Below, one piece after another: positions 14,991 through 23,778 of a DNA stretch of 64,000 bases. The DNA lies in contig OZ244915.1 of the NCBI GenBank assembly GCA_965221815.1, positions 3,311,833 to 3,375,832 on the forward strand, given 5' to 3'. The notes under the pieces are model-generated. The model did no database searches. It had not been told where the DNA came from and saw only the letters and a list, made by a program, of their open reading frames with translations. The number at the start of each line of letters is the position of its first letter. Position 1 is the stretch's first letter. Both the position numbers and the translations under genes were made by a program. The stretch is from JAPOXR01 sp965221815 (lineage in GTDB: Bacteria > Pseudomonadota > Alphaproteobacteria > Rhodobacterales > Rhodobacteraceae).

Positions 14991-15174
14991 CTTGATTCTG
15001 TCCATTGCCCTGCTGCTCCCAACCCCGTCAATCCGCCCGCTACACCTTCACAACCCGTCCCTCAACATCAGACCCGGACACAGATGGACAGCCTGATGCC
15101 CACACACCACCGTTCTCTCTTTGTTACCCCTTAACGGAGCTGAAGGTACAAACTATACGATGCCACCCAATATA

Positions 15175-15268
15175 GGAGAGTCCCGCAAAGTGTGGGGCAA
15201 TTGCATTGGATCTGTGATGGTGCCAAGAGTCTCGCATGTCGGATGCCCCACACTTTGCGGGACTCTCC
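15175..15268 (-). mobile_element. 94-bp miniature inverted-repeat element, copy 3 (inverted)
   Basis: Perfect 25-bp terminal repeats as in copy 1, with the core in the opposite orientation. The left flank TATA before the element also precedes copy 2. Nearly identical termini in copies 1 and 3 indicate fairly recent spread. Confidence 0.87.
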
Positions 15269-15828
15269 TGAAAATTGTATGCAAACAAGTTAACACTTAT
15301 GCCGATCTCCCCCGCAGAGACGTTCATTGATGTCTGGTGGTTCATGGACTCCGGCTCCCGCGTACCAGCTCACTGCCCTGCTAGTCGTACGAGCAGCCGC
15401 AGACAACGGAAGTCTTTTCCAGCGCCGGTAAGCTACGTGTTGCTGCATCCCAATCCTCCTCATCTCATGATATGGGCCTTTCGGGTCAATCACATCCTGC
15501 AGATCGCCTGTCCGGCATGTCAATCGGCACGCCACGAACCAATATAAAACTCACTTTGTGGTCGGCCCTGACCGCCCCACGCAGGCATGACCCGATCAGA
15601 AGCCGAGACATTATTCTGGTGTGGACTCATTGAGATCTGGCAACGCACCCCGCCACGACACCATCCACCAAATGACCATTGCAAACCGGTTGAGCCATGA
15701 ATGAATGGGAATTTCCGTGAACAAATTCCAGGACTGGACGAGATGTATATTCGTCTGTATGAGTCGCCGCGCTCGGCTGGTGGCACTGGTCGCCGCAAGA
15801 TTGCCGGACGGAATTGAGGGAGCTGAAT
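15269..15828. other. Upstream region of petABC, no gene seen
   Basis: Short frames on both strands lack family features or ribosome sites. The bc1 operon promoter must lie in the last part of this interval, but no clear consensus hexamers could be chosen. Confidence 0.5.
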
Positions 15829-16389
15829 TTGTCTCACGCTGAAACCCAGCCAGGTACACGCCGTGACTTCATCTATTATGCAACTGGCGCGACTGGTGCT
15901 GTCGTCGGCGGGGCAGCAGTCTGGCCACTCATTGATCAAATGAATCCCAGTGCCGATGTTCAGGCTTTGTCGTCTATTGAGGTCGATGTCTCAGAAGTTG
16001 AGCCCGGTACACAATTGACGGTGAAATGGCTTGGCAAACCGGTATTTATCCGTCGTCGCACCGAAGACGAAATCGCCACAGTGCGCGATGTGGACATGAA
16101 TCTCCTCATTGATCCGCTGGCGCGCAATGCAAACATTGATTCCGGTGATTCTGCGGATGACAACAATCGGGTTCTTGATGAATCAGGCGAATGGTTGGTG
16201 ATGATTGGTGTCTGTACACATTTGGGATGCGTTCCGCTCGCCGATGCGGGTGAGTTCAATGGCTGGTTCTGCCCCTGCCATGGGTCACATTATGATCTCT
16301 CAGGGCGTATTCGCAAGGGACCAGCACCACAAAATCTGCCCGTCCCGAAAGCTGAGTTTATTGACGACACGACACTCCGACTCGGATAG
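15829..16389 (+). CDS. petA: Rieske iron-sulfur protein of cytochrome bc1
   Basis: A 186-residue subunit that carries electrons from ubiquinol to cytochrome c1. TTG at 15829 (MSHAETQPGTRRDFIYYATG) is preferred over TTG at 15814 because it has a GAGGGAG site at correct spacing and matches the usual N-terminus. TRRDF starts a Tat-type membrane anchor helix. The [2Fe-2S] ligands are in CTHLGCVPL and CPCHGSHYDLSGR, with the disulfide cysteines present. The first gene of petABC, ten bases from petB. Confidence 0.96.
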   Translation: MSHAETQPGTRRDFIYYATGATGAVVGGAAVWPLIDQMNPSADVQALSSIEVDVSEVEPGTQLTVKWLGKPVFIRRRTEDEIATVRDVDMNLLIDPLARNANIDSGDSADDNNRVLDESGEWLVMIGVCTHLGCVPLADAGEFNGWFCPCHGSHYDLSGRIRKGPAPQNLPVPKAEFIDDTTLRLG

Positions 16390-16398
16390 GAATTTTTT

Positions 16399-17730
16399 AT
16401 GTCCGGCATTCCCCACGACAGCTACCAACCCAAATCTCGTCCCGAAAAATGGCTGCATCGGCGGCTCCCGATCATCAGCCTGATATATGATGCCCTGTTC
16501 ATTCCGACACCAAAAAATCTGAACTGGTGGTGGATTTGGGGCATTGTACTGATGTTTTGTCTGGTCATGCAAATCGTGACAGGCATCGTATTGGCAATGC
16601 ATTATACACCGCATGTGGATCTGGCATTCGCCAGTGTCGAACATATCATGCGCAACGTTAATGGCGGATTTGCCTTGCGATACTTGCATCAGAACGGTGC
16701 ATCACTATTCTTCCTGGCTGTCTATATCCATATGTTTCGCTCTCTTTATTACGGTTCTTACAAGGAACCGCGTGAAGTGACATGGATCATTGGTATGCTG
16801 ATCTATGTGGCGATGATGGGTACGGCATTTATGGGCTACGTTCTGCCCTGGGGTCAGATGTCCTTCTGGGGGGCGACGGTGATTACCGGACTGTTTGGTG
16901 CGATTCCGGGCATCGGCGACGCTGTTCAAACCTGGTTGTTAGGCGGGCCATCGGTCGAGAATCCGACGCTGAATCGATTCTTCTCGCTGCATTATCTGTT
17001 GCCGTTCGTTATTCTCGGATTGGCAATCGTGCATATCTGGGCTTTCCATACCACCGGTAATAACAATCCGACCGGAGTGGAGGTCCGGCGGGCCTCCCGT
17101 GCCGAGGCAGATCGTGACACTTTGCCCTTTTGGCCGTATTTCGTGATCAAGGATTTATTCGCACTCAGTGTCATCCTTGTCGTTTTCTTTGCAATTGTTG
17201 GATTTATGCCCAACTATCTGGGCCATCCCGACAATTATATTGAGGCCAACCCTCTTGCGACACCCGAACATATCGTTCCCGAATGGTATTTTCTGCCTTT
17301 CTACGCCATTCTTCGGGCTTTCACCGAGGATGTCTGGGTGGTCCAGTTTACCAGTTTTGTCACTGGCGGGATCATCGATGCCAAGTTTTTTGGAGTCATG
17401 GCGATGTTCGGCTCGCTTTTGGTGATGGCGCTGGCTCCCTGGCTCGACACATCCTCAGTTCGTTCGGGACGCTATCGCCCCATGTTGAAGTGGTGGTTTG
17501 CATTATTCGTGATCAATTTCATCGTATTGACCTGGGCCGGCGCGCGTCCGGCAGAAGGAATCTATGCGATCATTTCGTTGATCGGTTCAGCCTACTGGTT
17601 TGCATATTTTCTGATTATCCTGCCCTTGCTCGGGCTCCTGGAAAAACCGGATCCGTTGCCCCTGTCGATCGAAGATGATTTTGATACGCAGCATCCACAG
17701 TCAATGGCAGTTGCTGGCCAGACCGAGTGA
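16399..17730 (+). CDS. petB: Cytochrome b of the bc1 complex
   Basis: A 443-residue protein of eight transmembrane helices binding hemes bL and bH. It contains the quinol-oxidation site motif PEWYF, the GYVLPWGQMSFWGATVIT segment of helix C-cd1, and the paired histidines (HYTPH, HMFRSLYYGSYKEPRE; HYLLPFVI, HIWAFHTTG). All key features are normal. Translation runs on closely from petA, and the stop lies 20 bases before the likely petC start. Confidence 0.98.
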   Translation: MSGIPHDSYQPKSRPEKWLHRRLPIISLIYDALFIPTPKNLNWWWIWGIVLMFCLVMQIVTGIVLAMHYTPHVDLAFASVEHIMRNVNGGFALRYLHQNGASLFFLAVYIHMFRSLYYGSYKEPREVTWIIGMLIYVAMMGTAFMGYVLPWGQMSFWGATVITGLFGAIPGIGDAVQTWLLGGPSVENPTLNRFFSLHYLLPFVILGLAIVHIWAFHTTGNNNPTGVEVRRASRAEADRDTLPFWPYFVIKDLFALSVILVVFFAIVGFMPNYLGHPDNYIEANPLATPEHIVPEWYFLPFYAILRAFTEDVWVVQFTSFVTGGIIDAKFFGVMAMFGSLLVMALAPWLDTSSVRSGRYRPMLKWWFALFVINFIVLTWAGARPAEGIYAIISLIGSAYWFAYFLIILPLLGLLEKPDPLPLSIEDDFDTQHPQSMAVAGQTE

Positions 17731-17750
17731 CACGCAGACGGAGTTTAACA

Positions 17751-18527
17751 ATGTTCAAAGCAACTCTCGTGGCATTGCTTCTGGCAGGTCCGGTCTATGC
17801 CGCCGGTGGTGCCGGCGAGGTCAAGGATGTCAGCTTCTCTTTTGAAGGCCCATTTGGAACTTTCGATCAGACTCAATTGCAGCGCGGCCTGCAGGTCTAT
17901 CAGGAAGTTTGTGCCGGCTGCCACGGTCTCAAATTTGTTCCTTTCCGGACTCTTGGTGATCCCGATGGTCCCGGACTCAGTCCAGATGAAGTGAAGGCAT
18001 TCGCAGAACAATACGAACTGTATGATCCTGTCATTGACGATTTCCGGGCAGCAAGACCGACCGATCATTTTCCTGCCAATGACTCAGTAGGCGCCCCGGA
18101 TTTATCGCTGATGACAAAGGCGCGTGCCGGATTTTCCGGGCCGTACGGTACGGGCTTGAATCAGCTGTTTCGGGGGATCGGCGGGCCTGAATATATTGTA
18201 GCCCTGATGACCGGTTATACGGGTGAGGAGAAAGAAGAAGCAGGAACCTTTCTTTACGAGAACACGGCATTTGCCGGCGGCTGGATTTCCATGGCACCGC
18301 CGCTCGAGGATGGTTGGGTCGAATATGCCGATGGTTCCGACAATTCGCTGGAGGCGATGTCGATGGATCTGGCAGCGTTCCTCATGTGGTCGGCCGAACC
18401 GAAATTGATGGCTCGTCGCCAGATGGGTTTTGTTGCCGTTCTGCTCTTGGTGGTTATGTCGGTGATGCTTTACTACACCAATAAGACGATCTGGGCGCCG
18501 GTCAAGAAGCGTTACGGCACCGACTGA
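17751..18527 (+). CDS. petC: Cytochrome c1 of the bc1 complex
   Basis: ATG at 17751 with an ACGGAG site is preferred over the GTG at 17727. The 258-residue product has a signal peptide (MFKATLVALLLAGPVYAAGG), the heme-binding CAGCHG about 50 residues on, a conserved ANDSVGAPDLSLMTKAR region and a C-terminal membrane anchor (MGFVAVLLLVVMSVMLYYTN). It passes electrons from the Rieske protein to soluble or membrane cytochrome c. Last gene of the operon; the next gene converges from the other strand. Confidence 0.97.
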   Translation: MFKATLVALLLAGPVYAAGGAGEVKDVSFSFEGPFGTFDQTQLQRGLQVYQEVCAGCHGLKFVPFRTLGDPDGPGLSPDEVKAFAEQYELYDPVIDDFRAARPTDHFPANDSVGAPDLSLMTKARAGFSGPYGTGLNQLFRGIGGPEYIVALMTGYTGEEKEEAGTFLYENTAFAGGWISMAPPLEDGWVEYADGSDNSLEAMSMDLAAFLMWSAEPKLMARRQMGFVAVLLLVVMSVMLYYTNKTIWAPVKKRYGTD

Positions 18528-18642
18528 TCAATACGTTAACCGTTTCAATTTGAAACGGAACATTCCGGTGCCGGTACATTCCTGAATGGATTGACGATCT
18601 CGCCGGGTGCGTTACCGTGCTCCGAGAGGCATGAGGGTCCGG

Positions 18643-20721
18643 TCAGGAGGACGGCACACCAAGCAATGCCGTAACCTGTGGAACCCTGCCAAGAGACCAT
18701 TTCAATTGTTGTGTCTCGAGGGGATCAAGATCACCGGGAATGATACGGCTTGATAGTGGAATTCCTTTATCAAAATCCCGCAATTGTTGGTTGAGGATGA
18801 CTCCGAGCATGGTGCCGTGCGCCAGACTGAGATCATCGCAAGTCTGGGCGAATTCAGGATGCATGTCCTTGAATTCACTCAGACGACGGTAGGTGGACCG
18901 ATGGTTGATACCATGTTCAAGTGCCACGGCTCTTGCGGCTGAAAAAATCGGCATGATCCCGCATCGCTTGAGATCAATGCGGCCTTTGTCATCAAGGCGC
19001 CAACGGCCCATAAATCCCATCGGATTATCAAACTCGCTGGCGCGCCGGGCAAGCAGTCGCAGAAAAGGCCGTGCATCTTGTGCGCTCTTGAGGGCGGCGC
19101 GATACATTGCCGAAGCCATCAGAGAATCGCCGTGTACCGTCATGGCATCGAAGAAAATATCCGCATTCAGAATGTCCTCCTTGCGCGTGTGGCTCAACCA
19201 CTTCTGTACAGTGTCGGTCCAACCGCTGACATCTTTCCGCCATTCGTGATTGGAGCCCATGATTCCACCATCACAAAATCTCACACCAGCTTCATCAAGT
19301 ATTTCTGAAACCCGCCTGCCGAATTCGGCAAACCAATTATCGGCTGTTTCGTCAGCTCCGTCAGCAAAGACAATTGCGTTGTCCTGATCCATGGCGAGTA
19401 AACTCTCGCCGCGCCCGGCAGAGCCGAGAACAAGCATTGCGTATCTTGTTGGCGGTGTTCCGATCTCAATCTCTGCCAGTTCACATGCGCGCTTGGTCAT
19501 GGCACGCAGTTCGCGCGAAATGATCGCACTGATGCGGCGGGGCGCGACGGCTTGACTTGCCAATACTTTGGCAACCGTGGAAAGGTCGGACCAGACACGT
19601 GCCAATTCAGAAGCTGAGCCAGCCAACTGGATTTCGCTACCCAGAGAGATGGCATCTTTGCCCTGTTTATGGAAAAGGTCGCGACCTGTTAAGGCACCGA
19701 CAAGATTTTCATTCTCATCCACAACACCAAGATGACGGACATTTCTGGTCTTCATTTCGACGATTGCGCGATAGAGAAACTCGCGGTCGGTGACAGTCTG
19801 CAATTCACGCGAGCAATAATCACCAATTGATCTGGATAGCGCGATGGAACCGTCTTTGGCAATGGCCGCGATGACGTCTCCGGATGTTATGATGCCAAGG
19901 GAGGTCGGTTCCGGCAAGCGAACAATGAGTGACGAGATACGATCCTTCGCCATCTTGTCGATGGCCGTCGATATCGTCTCATTTCTGCCAATTTCCATTG
20001 CTGGTGATGTCATCACCGCGCGGACACGACGGCGAAATGGAAAACTGTCCATGCCAGTGGGTACAGGCGGTTTGCCGACCGGATCCTGTCGTAAACCGGA
20101 AGGCGGATTCGGACTTTTGGCAGCCGCACGCTCGGCTTCTGCCAGCGTCGTCACACCAGCCTGTTTCAGCCGGGGAATCAGGCTGGCAAAAACCTCGGCA
20201 GTCATGATCGCATCGGACAAGGCACGGTGGCGACCTGTGATCGCAATGCCGAGCTTCTTGGCGACTGTTTCCAATCCGAAATTGCTGAGATTAAGCCCAG
20301 CGATCTGAACAAGGGGCAAGACATCAACTGTGCGCAATGGAGACCACAATATACCAAACCGTTCATGTTCCGCGCGGAGGACGGCCACGTCGAAATCAGA
20401 TCCATAACCGACAAAGACACTGGGCCCGGCCCATTCGGCAAATTCACGCACAACCTGCTTGAATTCCGCGCGACCCGCGACATCGGCATCTGTGAGCCCG
20501 TGTATTTTTGCTGAGCTGGGAGGAATCGGTACGCCAGGATCAACCAGCGACTGGAAGAAATCCTCTTCGATGACACGATTGTGATGAAAGCGAACCGCCG
20601 CGATTTCAATCGTGCGGGCGCGTTTGGGATCCAATCCCGTTGTTTCAATATCAAACGACACGAAATCGAGGGCGGTGAGTGGCCGACAGGCGAGATCGTC
20701 CGATGACAGGGAAAAACTCAT
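18643..20721 (-). CDS. DnaQ-type exonuclease fused to CBS pair and DUF294 nucleotidyltransferase
   Basis: A 692-residue three-part protein. Residues 17-185 are a DEDDh exonuclease: FDIETTG (Asp24, Glu26), the GYGSDFDVAVL block, and HRALSD with His165 and Asp170. Residues 236-355 are two CBS domains (VRAVMTSPAMEIGRNETIST; VRHLGVVDENENLVGALTGR). Residues 425-690 are a DUF294 nucleotidyltransferase, with the GSAGRGESLLAMDQDNAIV motif like that of GlnD uridylyltransferase, plus its C-terminal helical domain. CBS domains usually sense adenine nucleotides. DUF294-CBS proteins are common, but the added exonuclease suggests degradation of a nucleic acid or nucleotide controlled by energy state. It is monocistronic and convergent with petC. 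Confidence 0.9.
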   Translation of the reverse strand: MSFSLSSDDLACRPLTALDFVSFDIETTGLDPKRARTIEIAAVRFHHNRVIEEDFFQSLVDPGVPIPPSSAKIHGLTDADVAGRAEFKQVVREFAEWAGPSVFVGYGSDFDVAVLRAEHERFGILWSPLRTVDVLPLVQIAGLNLSNFGLETVAKKLGIAITGRHRALSDAIMTAEVFASLIPRLKQAGVTTLAEAERAAAKSPNPPSGLRQDPVGKPPVPTGMDSFPFRRRVRAVMTSPAMEIGRNETISTAIDKMAKDRISSLIVRLPEPTSLGIITSGDVIAAIAKDGSIALSRSIGDYCSRELQTVTDREFLYRAIVEMKTRNVRHLGVVDENENLVGALTGRDLFHKQGKDAISLGSEIQLAGSASELARVWSDLSTVAKVLASQAVAPRRISAIISRELRAMTKRACELAEIEIGTPPTRYAMLVLGSAGRGESLLAMDQDNAIVFADGADETADNWFAEFGRRVSEILDEAGVRFCDGGIMGSNHEWRKDVSGWTDTVQKWLSHTRKEDILNADIFFDAMTVHGDSLMASAMYRAALKSAQDARPFLRLLARRASEFDNPMGFMGRWRLDDKGRIDLKRCGIMPIFSAARAVALEHGINHRSTYRRLSEFKDMHPEFAQTCDDLSLAHGTMLGVILNQQLRDFDKGIPLSSRIIPGDLDPLETQQLKWSLGRVPQVTALLGVPSS

Positions 20722-21243
20722 GGATACAGACTTCTGTCAGAAATCTTGGCACATTTCACAGTTGAGCGCGCTCCTGATCCGGATTCTGCTGTGATCAACT
20801 TCGCCAGCGGACTTGTCCTCACTATTATGGAATGCGCCATGCAGCAATGATGGAAAATGACCACAGGCCTGATAGAAGCAAGTCGCGGGTTGATTACGAA
20901 AATACACAGGTCATAGATTAACTGACTGCCACCAGGGATTTCAAAAATGTTTCATTTTCGAACCATCGAAATAGGCTTCACCTTGCAAAACCCGGTAAAG
21001 CTGTTTGTATGGTACGGGCAGAGACAGGGTCATGCGATGCAGTTGGTGACAATAGCAGGTTGAGCAACGGTGATGGAGATGATGATGGCGAGAAGGGCAG
21101 ATGAAGTGGCAAGGCACCGACATGCATTTGGGGATGAGGGGCCTGGTTTTCCAACCCAGCAGGTTTTCCGTATCGTCACATGCGATGTGATACCGTTTTG
21201 GAGCGCCTGTTCATCCGGTGTGGCCAACAGGGGTTGACGGGGC
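20722..21243. other. Intergenic region before aroC
   Basis: It holds the divergent promoters of the exonuclease-CBS gene and aroC. Short frames on the minus strand lack family features. No riboswitch or clear operator was recognised. Confidence 0.4.
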
Positions 21244-22380
21244 ATGTCGACCAATAGTTTCGGGCGGATCTTTCGCTATACGAGTTGGGGCGAGAGCCAT
21301 GGAGTGGCAATTGGTGTGACTGTGGATGGATGCCCGCCCGGAATCGATCTGTGTGACATTCATCTTCAGCACTGGCTTGATCGCCGCCGCCCGGGACAAA
21401 ATCGATTCACCACGCAAAGGCGTGAATCTGATCGTGTCGAGATCCTTTCAGGCTGTTTTGAGGGAAAAACCACCGGCATGCCCATTCAACTCATGATCCG
21501 CAACCGTGACACCAGGTCAAAGGATTATTCTGATATTGCCGATAGATTTCGCCCGGGCCACGCGGACATCACATATTGGCAAAAATATGGCATTCGAGAT
21601 TACCGCGGGGGAGGGCGTTCATCGGCGCGGGAAACCGCCTCACGGGTTGCCGTCGGTGGTATTGCCCGGCGGGTCGTGAACGCGCTCGCCCCAGGGACCA
21701 GGATCCGGGGTTATATGGTGCAGATGGGAGACTTGCGGATTGCAGCCGATCTTGCTGATGATGACGAAATTGACCGGAACCCCTTTTGGTGCCCCGATGC
21801 GGCGGCGGCCGAGAAATGGGCGACACGACTTGACGCCATCCGTCGCGCAGGTGAATCGGTCGGTGCCATCATCGAATGCCGCGCAATTCGTCCCCCGCCG
21901 GGACTGGGGGCACCGGTTTATGGGAAACTCGATACTGATCTTGCCGCAGCGATGATGTCGATCAATGCTGTCAAGGGGGTGGAAATTGGTGCCGGTATGG
22001 CGGCTGCTGAACTGACGGGTAGTGAGAATGCCGATGAAATTCGTCCTGGTCGGTCAGGACCAAGATATTTGTCCAATCATGCTGGTGGTATTCTCGGTGG
22101 AATTTCGACCGGACAAGACATTGTTGTGCGGTTCGCGGTGAAACCCACCTCCTCAATTCGTGTTCCGCGCCGCACGATTTCCCTTGAAGGTGAGCCAGTG
22201 GAAATTGTGACCAAAGGGCGTCATGACCCGTGCGTTGGTATCCGCGCGGTTCCAGTTGCGGAAGCGATGATGGCATGCGTGCTCGCTGATCATCTGCTTC
22301 TTCACAGAGGTCAGGTTGGGGAAAATCAAGGGACGATTGGCAAGGCGACCAAATCCGCCACCACAAGCGATGAGGATTGA
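21244..22380 (+). CDS. aroC: Chorismate synthase
   Basis: A 378-residue enzyme of normal length that makes chorismate from EPSP with reduced FMN. Family blocks are intact: FGRIFRYTSWGESHGVAIGV, RRRPGQNRFTTQRRESDRVE, the RPGHADITYWQKYGIRDYRG segment, GGGRSSARETASRVAVG and GGISTGQDIVVRFAVKP. His, Arg and Asp residues that surround FMN and substrate are present. The last step of the shikimate pathway, unlinked here to other aro genes. The downstream MaoC-type gene starts 59 bases on and may be co-transcribed. Confidence 0.97.
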   Translation: MSTNSFGRIFRYTSWGESHGVAIGVTVDGCPPGIDLCDIHLQHWLDRRRPGQNRFTTQRRESDRVEILSGCFEGKTTGMPIQLMIRNRDTRSKDYSDIADRFRPGHADITYWQKYGIRDYRGGGRSSARETASRVAVGGIARRVVNALAPGTRIRGYMVQMGDLRIAADLADDDEIDRNPFWCPDAAAAEKWATRLDAIRRAGESVGAIIECRAIRPPPGLGAPVYGKLDTDLAAAMMSINAVKGVEIGAGMAAAELTGSENADEIRPGRSGPRYLSNHAGGILGGISTGQDIVVRFAVKPTSSIRVPRRTISLEGEPVEIVTKGRHDPCVGIRAVPVAEAMMACVLADHLLLHRGQVGENQGTIGKATKSATTSDED

Positions 22381-22439
22381 GTTTGTGAGTCTGATGGTCA
22401 GGATGTGTACCGGAGTCGATGTGATGATCGGCCGATCTG

Positions 22440-22970
22440 ATGGATAGCGAACCCGGTTCTCCCCTTGAACCAGCGGCTGGCAGACAGCTCGGCCCGGGAC
22501 GTTATTTCTTTGACGCGCTGGCTGTTGGAGACTGGTATCGGACAGGATCGGTCGAGATCACTGCTGATCTCATCAGCAAATATGCTGAATTGTCCGGCGA
22601 CCGATATCGGCTCCATCTTGAGGATGAGGCGGCAAGAGAGTTTGGGTTTTCGTCTCGGATTGCCCATGGTCTACTTGTTCTTGGATTGGCTGACGGGCTC
22701 AAATTTCAGTCGCCTGTTCAGTTGGACGCTGTGGCTTCACTGGGCTGGGATATAAAATTTACCAAGCCAGTCTTTGTCGGCGACCGGATTTCGGCTTGCT
22801 TGACGATTCATGCCCGGCGCAGCACAAGCCAAGGTGACCGCGGGATTGTCACCCTTGCAGTTTCTGTCCGCAATCAAGATGAAATGGTGGTCCAACATGG
22901 ATTCAATCGTCTCATGATGCACCTCATTTGCGCTGATCTCAGTCAGGCGTCCCATCCATCACCATGGTGA
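22440..22970 (+). CDS. MaoC-type (hot-dog) hydratase
   Basis: A 176-residue protein with YFFDALAVGDWYRTGSVEIT and the hydratase-2 type segment SGDRYRLHLEDEAAREFGF followed by SSRIAHGLLVLGL. In R-specific enoyl-CoA hydratases the catalytic Asp and His lie in such a D-x4-H motif, and both are here (Asp and His of GDRYRLH). WDIKFTKPVFVGDRI is the typical C-terminal strand pair. It probably hydrates or dehydrates an acyl-CoA; the substrate is unknown. The C-terminal tail QASHPSPW is non-conserved. Confidence 0.85.
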   Translation: MDSEPGSPLEPAAGRQLGPGRYFFDALAVGDWYRTGSVEITADLISKYAELSGDRYRLHLEDEAAREFGFSSRIAHGLLVLGLADGLKFQSPVQLDAVASLGWDIKFTKPVFVGDRISACLTIHARRSTSQGDRGIVTLAVSVRNQDEMVVQHGFNRLMMHLICADLSQASHPSPW

Positions 22971-23188
22971 GTCGGCCAATCTTGCAGCGCGGGTCAACTC
23001 TATGGCCCATAGCGGGATAAATTCGCTGGGCCAGCAAAGTCACTTATGCAACCATTTGTAGCGATTCAGACGCGGGGGCAAGGCAGGACATGAGCGTCGA
23101 GACCCACAGATATGCACAGTTCTGAACATGCGCCCTGCAGGTCAATCCTTATCGCTAAAGTGCTGACTATCGTGGACAGGATCACGGT

Positions 23189-23662
23189 ATGGATGTCCAC
23201 CCATATGCCTCTGCGCTACGAGAAGTCTGTCTTGCTGAATCGATCAAGATTGTGGGGCTGACGGATCATGGCAGCATAACTGATTCAGAGAACGTGCGGA
23301 AAGTTTTGTCCGCTGCTGGTATCGTGATCTTCCCGGGGTTCGAAATAGCTACCACCGAGAAGGTCCACCGGGTACGTCTCTTTTCGGAAGATACGAGCGA
23401 AAAGCAACTTGAACGCTATCTGGGTCACTTATCACTGATAGATCCAAGAGACGGTATCAGACCATCTATGTTGGGTGGCAGGAACTGCTCAGGCATGTCG
23501 AGGAGTTAGGAGGATTCTGTTTTGCTGCTCACGTCACATCGAAACGAGGTTTGCTGAGAGAAAATTGTAACAATCTCTGGCAAGATTCTCAACTGCGCGC
23601 AGCACGGATTCGCTGTGCCGGACCAAAACCACCCATCATATGGCCCCGTCAGACGGACTGAA
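23189..23662 (+). pseudogene. PHP-domain protein remnant (two frames)
   Basis: The first frame reads IVGLTDHGSITDSENVRKVL, IVIFPGFEIATTEKVHRVRL and EKQLERYLGHLSLIDPRDGI. This is the TDHG and pFE part of a PHP metal-binding domain of the type found at the N-terminus of large PHP-AAA/SMC-like ATPases. Near 23480 the match moves to another frame (HVEELGGFCFAAHVTSKRGL, NNLWQDSQLRAARIR) and ends by 23662. So it is at least frameshifted and lacks all of its ATPase part. The N-terminal HxH motif is also not evident. Confidence 0.6.
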
Positions 23663-23726
23663 TCCAGAATTACCGGAATCGCTGTAAACAATATATCACA
23701 GTGGAAGTGGGGTGTCCTTACTTGTA

Positions 23727-23753
23727 AGAAAGGGGCAGCCCACAGGCCGCCCC
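23727..23753 (-). terminator. Intrinsic terminator of the porin gene
   Basis: Read on the minus strand, GGGGCGGCC-TGTG-GGCTGCCCC is followed by TTTCTT. The nine-pair stem (one G-T) with a T-rich tail begins 26 bases after the porin stop codon. Confidence 0.8.
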
Positions 23754-23778
23754 TCAAATCTCTTATCCTGATCAGTGA

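Noticed and set aside
18540..18558. Inverted repeat CCGTTTCAATTTGAAACGG as a bidirectional terminator between petC and the exonuclease gene
   Set aside because: The stem is short once a loop is allowed, and no T-rich tail follows in either direction. It may still help termination, but is not counted.
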